Made by a program: the position numbers and the translations under genes. The notes beneath the pieces are model-generated. The model did not search any database and was not told where the DNA came from. It saw nothing but the letters and a program-made list of their open reading frames with translations. A DNA stretch of 32,265 bases, taken from positions 1 to 32,265 of the forward strand of contig JAUQOZ010000211.1 in NCBI GenBank assembly GCA_030550625.1, read 5' to 3'. Each line of letters starts with the position of its first letter. Within the stretch, counting starts at the first letter, position 1. The stretch is from Chloroflexota bacterium (GTDB taxonomy: Bacteria > Chloroflexota > Chloroflexia > Chloroflexales > Chloroflexaceae). Shown here one piece after another: positions 1 to 6,789 of the stretch.

Positions 1-271
1 TCCCGCCAAGGAGCCGATCTTCGCTCACACCAACCGGCATCTCGACTAAATTGCAGGGCAAGGTGGGGTCAAACTCGCGCCCGCTAGCCAGCATACGGGC
101 AAAGGCGCGCACCAGCGCGCTCTTGCCGGTGCCGGCCCCAGCCCCAATCGCAACGCCGGCCAGCATCGGATCGACCGCCAGCAACAACAGGGCCTGCCGG
201 GCCGTCTCAAGGCCGACAATCGCCGTGAACGGGAGCGGCGCTGATGGCAGTTCTTTTACTCTTTGTGCCAT
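1..271 (-). CDS. bchD: Magnesium chelatase subunit D, N-terminal part (cut by window edge)
   Basis: This is the first 90 codons of a gene reading leftward off the window. BchD is the AAA+/integrin-I subunit that with BchI and BchH inserts Mg2+ into protoporphyrin IX, the first committed step of bacteriochlorophyll synthesis. The visible part begins MAQRVKELPSAPLPF and runs into an AAA+ core with an intact P-loop GAGAGTGKS at residues 43-51, followed by a VEMPVGVSEDRLLGG stretch typical of the BchI/BchD family. The ATG at 271 is preceded by AGGAG six bases upstream. It follows bchI in the same direction, as expected for a chelatase pair, but after a 384-base spacer. It differs from BchI in lacking the cysteine cluster after the P-loop. 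The proline-rich/acidic linker and the MIDAS domain would lie outside the window, so the D assignment rests on the N-terminus and position. Confidence 0.85.
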   Translation of the reverse strand, partial: MAQRVKELPSAPLPFTAIVGLETARQALLLLAVDPMLAGVAIGAGAGTGKSALVRAFARMLASGREFDPTLPCNLVEMPVGVSEDRLLGG

Positions 272-655
272 AATCTGCTCCTGCCAGCGTGATCGTTATC
301 GTGCGTCACACTGCCAGATGATCAATGATGAACGGAACGTGCGCGTTAGGGTATCACGGCAAACAAAAGCTTGTCTCGTTCAGCCGTCGCATGGACGCAG
401 CAGTGACATCTGTTCGACAATGAACTATCCTGCTCCACAAGCAGCCAATCTCCCAGCACTGCAACAGCGCGCTGCATCCTGTCTAGGGTAAAAGGCGCAT
501 ACGCGCGTCATTCATCCATTGCATGGTCGTAGTACTGGCATAAAGTGCGGCAGTTTCACTGCCGCACTCCATAACGCTTGGTTGCTGTGGGGCCGGCTCA
601 TTGCGCTATCGCCATACGATGCCTGTTGCATTTCACCTTCGCGGTACTCTTCCAG
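272..655. other. bchI-bchD spacer, no convincing gene
   Basis: These 384 bases separate bchI from bchD. A perfect hairpin (544-568, listed separately) lies near the bchI end. I see no protein with a ribosome binding site and family resemblance. The longest leftward frame with an ATG is a 43-codon stretch (346-477) without a properly spaced ribosome binding site. No clear promoter for bchD could be picked out. Confidence 0.6.
544..568 (-). promoter_or_regulatory. Perfect intercistronic hairpin downstream of bchI
   Basis: An 11-bp perfect stem (AGTGCGGCAGT / ACTGCCGCACT) with a 3-base loop starts about 90 bases past the bchI stop. On the leftward transcript it is followed by UUAUGCC, not a U-run, so it does not look like a canonical intrinsic terminator. 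A processing or 3'-end stabilising hairpin, or a partial terminator setting bchI:bchD ratio, are the likely roles. Confidence 0.6.
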
Positions 656-1771
656 TTACGGCGCCAACACCTCTTCCACCGCCCGCTCGATCCGCACCGC
701 ATCGTCTTGCGTCTCCAACGGATCTTTGCGCAGCCGGTGGCGCAGCGCCAGCACCGCAATCCGGCGCACGTCGTTCACGTTCACCTCGTTGCGCCCCTCG
801 AGCGCAGCCAGTGCCGTTGCTGTGCGGGCCAACGTTAGTTCGCCGCGGTGGCCATCAACCTCAAGCTTGACGCACAGTTCGGCAATCTTGTACAGCACCG
901 GATCAGGCAAGACCACATCAGGCAGGCGGCGTTGGGCCTGCTTGATCTTGCGCTGCAATTTTTGCGTCTCTTTTGCCCACTTTTCGGTAAACGCAAATGG
1001 GTTGGCGTCATATTCGCGCCGCCGTTTCACAATTTCGACCCGCTCGTTGACATCGGTGATGGTGGTGATGCGCGCATGTAAGCCGAAGCGGTCGAGCAAT
1101 TGCGGGCGTAAATCGCCCTCTTCGGGGTTGCCCGATCCGACCAACACAAAGCGGGCCGGGTGGCGCACGCTCACCCCTTCACGTTCGACGACGTTCACGC
1201 CCGAAGCGGCGACGTCGAGCAACACGTCAACCAGATGGTCTTCGAGCAGGTTGACTTCATCAATGTACAAGAAGCCGCGGTTGGCGCGGGCCAACAGGCC
1301 GGGGGCGAACGCTTGCACGCCTTGGGTCAACGCCCGCTCGATATCAAGCGTGCCACAAACACGGTCTTCGGTTGCGCCGAGTGGTAAATCAACCACCGGC
1401 ACCGGGATACTGATCACGCTCGGCTTTTTCGGCTTGCCGGTTTGATTCGGCACTGCCCGGCACTGGTCGCACAATCCGGCGGTGCGGTCGGGTGCGCACG
1501 AATAGGGACAACCGGCCACCGCCTTAATCGGCGGCAACATCGCGGCCAAGGCGCGCACTGCGGTCGATTTCGCGGTGCCGCGGTGCCCCATGACCATCAC
1601 GCCGCCAATCGTTGGATTGACTACACACAGCAACAGGGCTAATTTCAATTCAGCTTGACCGACAATCGCAACAAATGGGTACGGTGGAATCGGCCCATTG
1701 GCAGGCGGGGGAGTCTGACCATTGGTTGACGGTTCGGTTGTTTCGACGGCTTGGTCGTGTTCTTTGTTCAT
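656..1771 (-). CDS. bchI: Magnesium chelatase ATPase subunit I
   Basis: BchI is the AAA+ ATPase that forms hexameric rings with BchD and drives Mg2+ insertion into protoporphyrin IX by BchH. The 371-residue product has Walker A GHRGTAKS at residues 62-69, a conserved cysteine cluster typical of BchI/ChlI (C88, C92, C101, C104), Walker B FLYIDEVNLL with the DE pair at 171-172, the GSGNPEEGDLRPQLLDRFGL sensor/arginine-finger region, and the C-terminal helical lid. Length fits the family (about 340-370). I chose ATG 1771 because AAAGGTG lies seven bases upstream; an in-frame TTG 18 bases earlier would overlap that ribosome binding site. The N-terminal ~30 residues are a Pro/Thr/Asn-rich tail not usual in the family. 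It sits between a small membrane protein and bchD, bracketed by two hairpins. Confidence 0.97.
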   Translation of the reverse strand: MNKEHDQAVETTEPSTNGQTPPPANGPIPPYPFVAIVGQAELKLALLLCVVNPTIGGVMVMGHRGTAKSTAVRALAAMLPPIKAVAGCPYSCAPDRTAGLCDQCRAVPNQTGKPKKPSVISIPVPVVDLPLGATEDRVCGTLDIERALTQGVQAFAPGLLARANRGFLYIDEVNLLEDHLVDVLLDVAASGVNVVEREGVSVRHPARFVLVGSGNPEEGDLRPQLLDRFGLHARITTITDVNERVEIVKRRREYDANPFAFTEKWAKETQKLQRKIKQAQRRLPDVVLPDPVLYKIAELCVKLEVDGHRGELTLARTATALAALEGRNEVNVNDVRRIAVLALRHRLRKDPLETQDDAVRIERAVEEVLAP

Positions 1772-1795
1772 TGCGCAGCACCTTTGCAAAATGAA

Positions 1796-1817
1796 TGGGC
1801 GGGCAAGTGCCCGCCCA
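1796..1817 (-). promoter_or_regulatory. GC-rich hairpin just upstream of bchI
   Basis: A 9-bp stem (TGGGCGGGC / GCCCGCCCA) with a 4-base loop ends about ten bases before the bchI ribosome binding site. On the leftward transcript it is followed by UUCAUUUUGC, moderately U-rich, so it could be a leaky terminator/attenuator or an RNA processing boundary between the small membrane protein gene and bchI. Confidence 0.55.
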
Positions 1818-1908
1818 ACCCATCAAACCCGAATCAGGCGGGACAGACAATAACAACCCGGTCACAATTGCGCGCGACGGGCGTGCCGTGATCCCGCTGT
1901 GGGCCAAA

Positions 1909-2103
1909 TTAACGCTGTGACTTGACGACCGATCCCGCTGCCGGCTTCCGCCCGCTACGCGTGCGGCGCGCAAAGGCGGTCACATTCGTCCACAGGAATG
2001 TGAGACCGAGGCCAAGGACGGTCAGGATTAAACAGGCCCAACACAGGATGGCCGGCGTCAACGGACCGATCATTTGAGTGGCTTCACCGAGTCCGCTTGG
2101 CAT
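1909..2103 (-). CDS. Small single-span membrane protein of the bch operon
   Basis: A 64-residue protein beginning MPSGLGEATQMIGPLTP, with one clear hydrophobic helix (roughly residues 15-38, PAILCWACLILTVLGLGLTF and onward) followed by a basic tail (ARRTRSGRK). By the positive-inside rule the C-terminus should be cytoplasmic. I chose ATG 2103 because GGAG lies eight bases upstream; a GTG nine bases earlier overlaps the stop of the DUF169 gene. Five bases separate it from that gene, so the two are probably translated together. No family is recognised. Its size and topology recall small accessory helices of photosynthetic complexes, which is inference from context only. It lacks a His in the middle of the helix, so it is unlikely to be an LH alpha or beta polypeptide. 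Confidence 0.7.
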   Translation of the reverse strand: MPSGLGEATQMIGPLTPAILCWACLILTVLGLGLTFLWTNVTAFARRTRSGRKPAAGSVVKSQR

Positions 2104-2108
2104 AGTGT

Positions 2109-2861
2109 TCACTCCTCTCGCGACTGTTTTGCCTTTGCGGCATACGACGGCATGATTACCTCACGCATCTTCTGCGGGTCGATGCGGAAGTTCTCTATTA
2201 ATTCTACCACGTAGCGCAAATGTGATCGCGGGATGGAAACGAACATTTCACTCGGATCGAGCCGGTTATGCATCCGTCCGCCGCCGTCGCCAATCGCAAA
2301 CACTGAATTTTTCGTGTGCCATGGCGCAGCAAAAATCGAGGCGCATGCGCTAGCGCCCAACTCGCCAACCGGAAATGTGCCGATCCGCACGCTGGCTGCC
2401 CCGGCAATCTGCATCGCCCGCTGTGGATCGACCACACACACCATCAGATCAACCGGCACGCCGTCGGGCACGTCATCGAGCGGTGCGGCTGCCAATGCTT
2501 TGATCATCCCCGCCGGCAGCGAGTAGCTCTGCTGTTTATTGCAGGCCGCTGCTTCCGGCGTGTAGAAGCCTTGCGCGTCGGTCAGATAGACACCCTCGGT
2601 AATGTATGGCCCCGGATTGGGATTCAGACCGAGGTGATATTGACCGACCCAGCAGTCATGATGCTCGGCATCAACATAGACCCGCCGCCCCTGTTCGGCT
2701 TCGCGCACAATTGCGCACGCCACCACATTGGCCGGTTCGTATCCCGGTGGCGGCCCATCGTAGCAGTAGGTGATCGCAACTGGTCGTCGCTTCACCCGCA
2801 TCCGCTCGATCAAGAGGCGGTTGAGTTCCTTCAAATCGGGAATCGTATCGACTTCGCTCAT
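2109..2861 (-). CDS. DUF169 family protein in the bch operon
   Basis: A 250-residue soluble protein that I assign to the DUF169 family from its overall pattern: KRRPVAITYCYDGPP near the N-terminus, VVACAIVREAEQG, then AEHHDCWVGQYHLGL, and a C-terminal region with ACASIFAAPWHTKNSVFAIGDGGG and IPRSHLRYVVELIENF. Six cysteines (C33, C49, C70, C107, C142, C173) could bind a metal or cluster. The function of the family is not known. I chose ATG 2861 because GGAGG lies five bases upstream; an earlier ATG at 2942 has a badly spaced GAGGG touching it. The gene lies between bchX and the small membrane protein, in the same direction, so a role in pigment synthesis or its regulation is a reasonable inference. 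It does not resemble any standard Bch enzyme I know. Confidence 0.75.
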   Translation of the reverse strand: MSEVDTIPDLKELNRLLIERMRVKRRPVAITYCYDGPPPGYEPANVVACAIVREAEQGRRVYVDAEHHDCWVGQYHLGLNPNPGPYITEGVYLTDAQGFYTPEAAACNKQQSYSLPAGMIKALAAAPLDDVPDGVPVDLMVCVVDPQRAMQIAGAASVRIGTFPVGELGASACASIFAAPWHTKNSVFAIGDGGGRMHNRLDPSEMFVSIPRSHLRYVVELIENFRIDPQKMREVIMPSYAAKAKQSREE

Positions 2862-2966
2862 TACCGCCTCCATAGCGGATGTTGCAACTCTGGGCTTTCG
2901 GCGTGCAATTCCATTGCCGTTTGGCCCCAGCGCCAGATCCATCCCTCAATCCACCAGCGTATTCTC

Positions 2967-2981
2967 AGCGCCAGCGGCGCT
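2967..2981 (-). promoter_or_regulatory. Short hairpin in the bchX-DUF169 spacer
   Basis: A 6-bp GC-rich stem AGCGCC / GGCGCT with a 3-base loop lies in the 206-base interval between the bchX stop and the chosen DUF169 start. It is one of four intercistronic hairpins in the operon. It is short enough to be chance. Confidence 0.35.
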
Positions 2982-3057
2982 ACGCGATACTCGGTGGGTT
3001 TTGTCGCAAGGTGTAGCCGCATTGCTCACCTCCATCATCCGGCTTACGGTTACAATG

Positions 3058-3073
3058 CGCTAGCCGGCTAGCG
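3058..3073. repeat. 16-base perfect palindrome over the bchX stop
   Basis: CGCTAGCCGGCTAGCG is a perfect uninterrupted palindrome overlapping the TAG stop of bchX. It could be a protein binding site or a chance product of the stop context; with no loop it would form only a poor RNA hairpin. Confidence 0.4.
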
Positions 3074-4300
3074 GTAGAACGGGCTGGCCGGACGGCGCAG
3101 GTCAACGTAGCGGAATTGTTCGCCCGATCGCTGCAACGCGGCCAGAATCGCAATCTTGCTGTCAAGATCGTCGGCGCTGCCCATGCAGATGGTGGTATGG
3201 CCATCGATGGTCAACGTCATTCCTTTCTTGGGGTCGTGGTTGGCTTCGGTCACGTACATCCCCAACTCATTGAGCAGACGTTTGACGACCATGCGGGTGG
3301 GGGCGTCCATCTCCGGCTTATCGCCAACCGCCCGTTCCATCAGACCGAGCGTTATCACCGGTGCTGGCCGCCGCACCGTTTGGCCGCCGAACAGTTCTTC
3401 TGCAGTGGCGCCATCAGGCACAATATCTGGCTCTTCGGCCCCGAACACGCTCAAGAACTCTTTGTACTCAAGCGGGCGGACATCTTCCATCTTGACTGCC
3501 GGCAAGGTGCGATCGATGATCTGGCGAGCCAGCCGGTCGAAGATCGCGTCGAAGCGCGGCTCTTGCAGCGCCAACTGGCAAGCGTCGGCCAATTCGCGCA
3601 CCGTGCGATCCAGCGGGATGCTGGTCAAGATGGGTAGGTTGATCTTCTCGGCAAACCGGGCCGCCACACCGCTGCCATCATCGCGGTTGACCACCAGCCC
3701 CAGCAGTTTGGTGCGCCCGCCCATGCTGGCGAAATACTTGGCAGCGCTCGCAATATTATTGGCCGCGTAGAGGCTTTGGCGGTCGTTGCCACAGAGGATA
3801 ATCACCTCTTCGGCCAGCGAGCGCGAGAGCGGCGTCGCGAAGCCGCCGCACACCACATCACCCAGAAAGTCCATCACCACATAATCGAGCGCCCACTGGC
3901 TGAGGCCGAACTTTTCGAGCATATCGAAGCCGAACGTGATCCCGCGCCCGCCGCAGCCGCGCCCGACCTCCGGGCCGCCGATCTCGCAGCCATAGACGGT
4001 GGCCCGGCCCATAATGGTCGTCTTGAAGATCACGTGATGCGCGGCCAATTCATCTTCGCGCCCGGCTTCCTTAAACTCGCGCCAGACGTCGCCGAGGGTG
4101 GGCAAGCTGACGCCGCCAAATAGCGCGTTACAGCTATCGTGCTTCGGATCGCAGCCAAGCTGGAGCACCCGATTCCCCAACAGCGCCAGTTTGCTGACCA
4201 GATTGGTGGTGAAGAACGACTTCCCCATGCCGCCTTTGCCGTAGACGGCGAGCATCCGCGCGGTTGTACCGGTTTGCTTCTGTTTAGGATGCGCTGGCAT
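3068..4300 (-). CDS. bchX: Chlorophyllide a reductase iron protein subunit X
   Basis: BchX is the nitrogenase-NifH-like ATPase that delivers electrons to BchYZ, reducing the C7-C8 bond of chlorophyllide a (ring B). The 410-residue product shows the P-loop GKGGMGKS at residues 21-28, switch I CDPKHDS at 50-56, and the two cluster-ligating cysteines C116 (EVGRGCGGRG) and C151 (DFLGDVVCGGFATP). It is BchX and not BchL because of the YGCEIGGPEVGRGCGGRG segment and the partner genes bchF and bchC. Typical BchX proteins are about 330-360 residues; the last ~100 residues here are an extension with a pattern resembling the C-terminal part of FtsQ (DDLDSKIAILAAL, then FRYVDLRRP). ATG 4300 has only a weak AGAAAGAG upstream; 30 bases separate it from bchC. 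bchY and bchZ are not in the window. Confidence 0.96.
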   Translation of the reverse strand: MPAHPKQKQTGTTARMLAVYGKGGMGKSFFTTNLVSKLALLGNRVLQLGCDPKHDSCNALFGGVSLPTLGDVWREFKEAGREDELAAHHVIFKTTIMGRATVYGCEIGGPEVGRGCGGRGITFGFDMLEKFGLSQWALDYVVMDFLGDVVCGGFATPLSRSLAEEVIILCGNDRQSLYAANNIASAAKYFASMGGRTKLLGLVVNRDDGSGVAARFAEKINLPILTSIPLDRTVRELADACQLALQEPRFDAIFDRLARQIIDRTLPAVKMEDVRPLEYKEFLSVFGAEEPDIVPDGATAEELFGGQTVRRPAPVITLGLMERAVGDKPEMDAPTRMVVKRLLNELGMYVTEANHDPKKGMTLTIDGHTTICMGSADDLDSKIAILAALQRSGEQFRYVDLRRPASPFYR

Positions 4301-4330
4301 GCGTATGGTCTCTTTCTAGGTGAAATGTCA

Positions 4331-5326
4331 CTACACCCCTTCCGGCCCATTCCCGTTTTGCGGCCACGTCACAACCACTTTCAAGCAAGCCGGATCTTCC
4401 AACGCCAGCCGGTACGCGGCCTGAATCCGGTCGAGCGGTACGTGATGGGTGAGCAGGCCATCCACATTCAATTCACCGCTGGCGAGCAAGTCGCGCACTC
4501 GTGGCAAATCGCCATCGGGGCCAAATTCCCACTCACGGGCGACTAAGATCTGCGCTTCGCGCATAAAGACCGGTGCGTAGGGAATGTTGATATGGTCGTA
4601 GTAGCCGAGCAGCACGACGCGCCCGTGGTTGGCGAGCAGCGGCAACGCTCCGGCCAGCGCCCCCATCGAGCCGGTCGCCTCGATCAACACGTCAACCTTC
4701 GACTCGCCAATCGCCTCATCGAGCGACTCGCGGGTCACATCGATCACTTGATCGGCTTGGCTGGCCTGCAACCGAACGGCAACGCGGTCAGCGACAGCCA
4801 CGTGCTGCGCGCCGGCGAGTTTGGCCAGCCGCGCTGCCAATTGGCCGACGATGCCCTGCCCTAACACGAGCACCCGATCAGTCCGCCGGATCTGACCAAC
4901 CTTCACGCCGTGCAGCGCCGTCGCGGCCAGTGCCAGCAGCACGCCGGTAGCCGGATCGATCGATCCCAACGGCACAACCCGCTCATGTTCGGCAGTGATA
5001 TACTCGCTCTGCCCGCCCCAAGCTGCGTTGACGCCGCGGAAACAACGCGCGCCGCCGATATAGACCCATTGGCCGAGCAATTCCTTCGGCGCTTTGCTGC
5101 CAACTTGCACCACCTGCCCAACGGTCTCGTAGCCGGGCACAACTGGGAAGAGGAGCTGTGGTTGCGGCAGACGACCATCGAGCAGCATCCGTTCGGTGCC
5201 GGCGCTGATCGAGGTAAAGGCCGTTCTGATCAGCACATCACCGGCTTTCGGCTCATTGACCTGCACCGTGCGAATCTCGATCGTGTTCCGTTTTGGGATG
5301 ACTACCGCGCGCGATTTGATCGGCAT
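4331..5326 (-). CDS. bchC: 3-hydroxyethyl bacteriochlorophyllide a dehydrogenase
   Basis: BchC oxidises the 3-(1-hydroxyethyl) group to 3-acetyl, the last ring-modification step to bacteriochlorophyllide a. The 331-residue product is a zinc-independent-looking medium-chain dehydrogenase: N-terminal GroES-like part with the family signature SISAGTERMLLDGRLP and PVVPGYETVGQVVQVG, then a nucleotide-binding fold with VLVLGQGIVGQLAARLA near residues 151-167, and a C-terminal LTHHVPLDRIQAAYRLAL typical of the superfamily. Length matches BchC (about 310-330). The order bchF-bchC-bchX matches the conserved photosynthesis cluster order in purple bacteria. The ATG at 5326 has a weak ribosome binding site, and 87 bases separate it from the bchF stop. 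Confidence 0.96.
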   Translation of the reverse strand: MPIKSRAVVIPKRNTIEIRTVQVNEPKAGDVLIRTAFTSISAGTERMLLDGRLPQPQLLFPVVPGYETVGQVVQVGSKAPKELLGQWVYIGGARCFRGVNAAWGGQSEYITAEHERVVPLGSIDPATGVLLALAATALHGVKVGQIRRTDRVLVLGQGIVGQLAARLAKLAGAQHVAVADRVAVRLQASQADQVIDVTRESLDEAIGESKVDVLIEATGSMGALAGALPLLANHGRVVLLGYYDHINIPYAPVFMREAQILVAREWEFGPDGDLPRVRDLLASGELNVDGLLTHHVPLDRIQAAYRLALEDPACLKVVVTWPQNGNGPEGV

Positions 5327-5413
5327 ACGGTCGATCGCTTTCTAGTACGCCGGAGCGTAATCTCTGCTCAGTGACACAGCCAACCTCGAGCTATGTCTTC
5401 AACTTCATCGTTG

Positions 5414-5902
5414 CTATTGCGACTTCGCTGCGCCTGCCGATTGCGCTTGCAATTGCGCTTGCAACAAGCGCCGTTCTTTGGCCGAACGGATCCCGCGCCA
5501 GAGGAATTGGCCGGCGTTGAACAAATAGGTGACATAGGCAAAAACCATCACCCACATCACCGTGCGGCTATCGAGGTGGAGCCACACCGCCACGAAATAG
5601 GCATTGTGGGTGATGATGGCGATCAGATTGCCCAAGTCTTCCCAGAAGAATTCGGGCGCCATGAAGTATTTGCCGTAGATGTCATGCTCCCACAGCATGC
5701 CGGTGATGGTCAGCGCCCAAATCAGCGCGATCTTGATCCAGACGCTGATGGTTGCAATCCAGTATCCCTCACCGGTGGCTAGATACCGGATGACCAGCGC
5801 AAAACTGATAATAAAGACGATGAACTGGATCGGGGCCAGAATAAACTGGGCTTTTGTCCACGGCGATCGGTTGCGCCGTTCCAATTGTTCGGGAGTGTAC
5901 AT
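5414..5902 (-). CDS. bchF: 3-vinyl bacteriochlorophyllide hydratase
   Basis: BchF hydrates the C3 vinyl group of (bacterio)chlorophyllide to 1-hydroxyethyl, supplying the substrate of BchC. The 162-residue membrane protein starts MYTPEQLERRNRSPWTKAQ, the family hallmark, and contains MLWEHDIYGKYFMAPEFFWED near the middle, AYVTYLFNAGQFLWR near the end, and four hydrophobic helices. Length is normal for BchF. ATG 5902 has a strong GGAGGG about six bases upstream. The methyltransferase gene ends 14 bases before it, so the two are tightly linked. The C-terminal tail is Gln/Ala-rich (LQAQLQAQSAGAA). A BchV paralogue (for BChl c) cannot be excluded by sequence alone, but the adjoining bchC supports BchF. 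Confidence 0.95.
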   Translation of the reverse strand: MYTPEQLERRNRSPWTKAQFILAPIQFIVFIISFALVIRYLATGEGYWIATISVWIKIALIWALTITGMLWEHDIYGKYFMAPEFFWEDLGNLIAIITHNAYFVAVWLHLDSRTVMWVMVFAYVTYLFNAGQFLWRGIRSAKERRLLQAQLQAQSAGAAKSQ

Positions 5903-5916
5903 GACATCCCTCCGCT

Positions 5917-6726
5917 TTATGCTCCTTGTGCCGGCGCGCTGGCGCCGGTACGGCTAACCGTCAGCAAAAACCGGTGTTCTACCACCTGCGGTTCATTCAA
6001 ATCGGGCCATTGCTGGCTAGCCCATGCCTGCACGCGCTCGATCGCCGCAGCCAAAATCTCATCGCTCAGCGCCCACGTCTCGGCGTCAATCCGGGCGGCC
6101 ATGCCGGCAATGACTTCAGCCGGACTAATGGTGCGTTGCCAGCGGGCGGCCTCGATCGGTTCGCCCGCTGGTGCGCCGAGTTTGGCGAGGTGTTGCGTCA
6201 CTGCCGCGCCAGCGCCGGGCGGGCGGGCGCCGGGCAACAAGTCCATGACTGCCTGTCGCAATTGCCCGCGCAGCAGACCGACGCACGAAGCCGGATCGCG
6301 CCAATCAACGCCTTGGATAATGGCTCCCCCCGGCTTTACCACTCGCACCATCTCGGCCAGCGCCGCTCGCCAATCCGGCAGCAGATGCAGCACGTGGACG
6401 GCCAAGACGGCATCGAAGACGCCATCAGCGAAGGGCAACGCTTGGGCATCAGCCTTGATCAACCCGAGCGGCAGACCGGCTTCTTTGGCTCGTTCCCGCG
6501 CCGTGGCCAGCATCCCGGTCGAAATATCGATCCCGATCACGTTTGCGCCGGCAGCGGCGACGGGCAGGGCAATCCGGCCACTGCCGATCCCAATCTCAAG
6601 CACACTCGCGCCATTACCGGTCTGGGCAACGATGGCTTGTCCGATGGTGATGGCTGCTTCGGGTGGGTGTGCGCGTTGTGCGTCGTAGACGTCGGCAATC
6701 TTATCGAAGGCGATCTCGATAGCCAT
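5917..6726 (-). CDS. Class I SAM-dependent methyltransferase, substrate unknown
   Basis: A 269-residue soluble protein with the Rossmann-fold methyltransferase motifs in order: motif I VLEIGIGSGRIALP at residues 43-56, acidic residue of motif II in ANVIGIDIST (61-70), LIKADAQALPFADGVFDAVLAVHVLHLL (motifs for post-II and III), and VVKPGGAII. This is the UbiE/Methyltransf_11 type. It does not look like BchM, which has a distinct N-terminus. It lies between the pucC-like gene and bchF in the bch operon; pigment, quinone or carotenoid methylation are possible. I chose ATG 6726 (MAIEIAFDKI) because the family fold starts there and the longer GTG start at 6786 would run through a hairpin; its ribosome binding site (GGAAAG, eleven bases off) is weak. 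Confidence 0.85.
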   Translation of the reverse strand: MAIEIAFDKIADVYDAQRAHPPEAAITIGQAIVAQTGNGASVLEIGIGSGRIALPVAAAGANVIGIDISTGMLATARERAKEAGLPLGLIKADAQALPFADGVFDAVLAVHVLHLLPDWRAALAEMVRVVKPGGAIIQGVDWRDPASCVGLLRGQLRQAVMDLLPGARPPGAGAAVTQHLAKLGAPAGEPIEAARWQRTISPAEVIAGMAARIDAETWALSDEILAAAIERVQAWASQQWPDLNEPQVVEHRFLLTVSRTGASAPAQGA

Positions 6727-6749
6727 ATTGGCTACAGCTTTCCAGTGAC

Positions 6750-6773
6750 GCGGGCTGACACGTGCCAGCCCGC
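6750..6773 (-). promoter_or_regulatory. Hairpin between pucC-like gene and methyltransferase gene
   Basis: On the leftward transcript GCGGGCUGG pairs with UCAGCCCGC (one G-U pair) around a CACGUG loop. It lies in the 63-base gap after the pucC-like stop. No U-run follows, so read-through and possible RNA processing are more likely than full termination. Confidence 0.5.
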
Positions 6774-6789
6774 ACCCTTCAACCACACC

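Noticed and set aside
346-477. 43-codon leftward frame in the bchI-bchD spacer
   Set aside because: Its AGG touches the ATG, the composition is unremarkable, and no family is recognised.
519-1445. 308-codon rightward frame opposite bchI
   Set aside because: It is a Ser/Arg/Thr-rich shadow of bchI, which is certain from its motifs.
5917-6786. Methyltransferase as BchM
   Set aside because: Its motifs are UbiE-like and the N-terminus does not match Mg-protoporphyrin methyltransferases, so the name was withheld.
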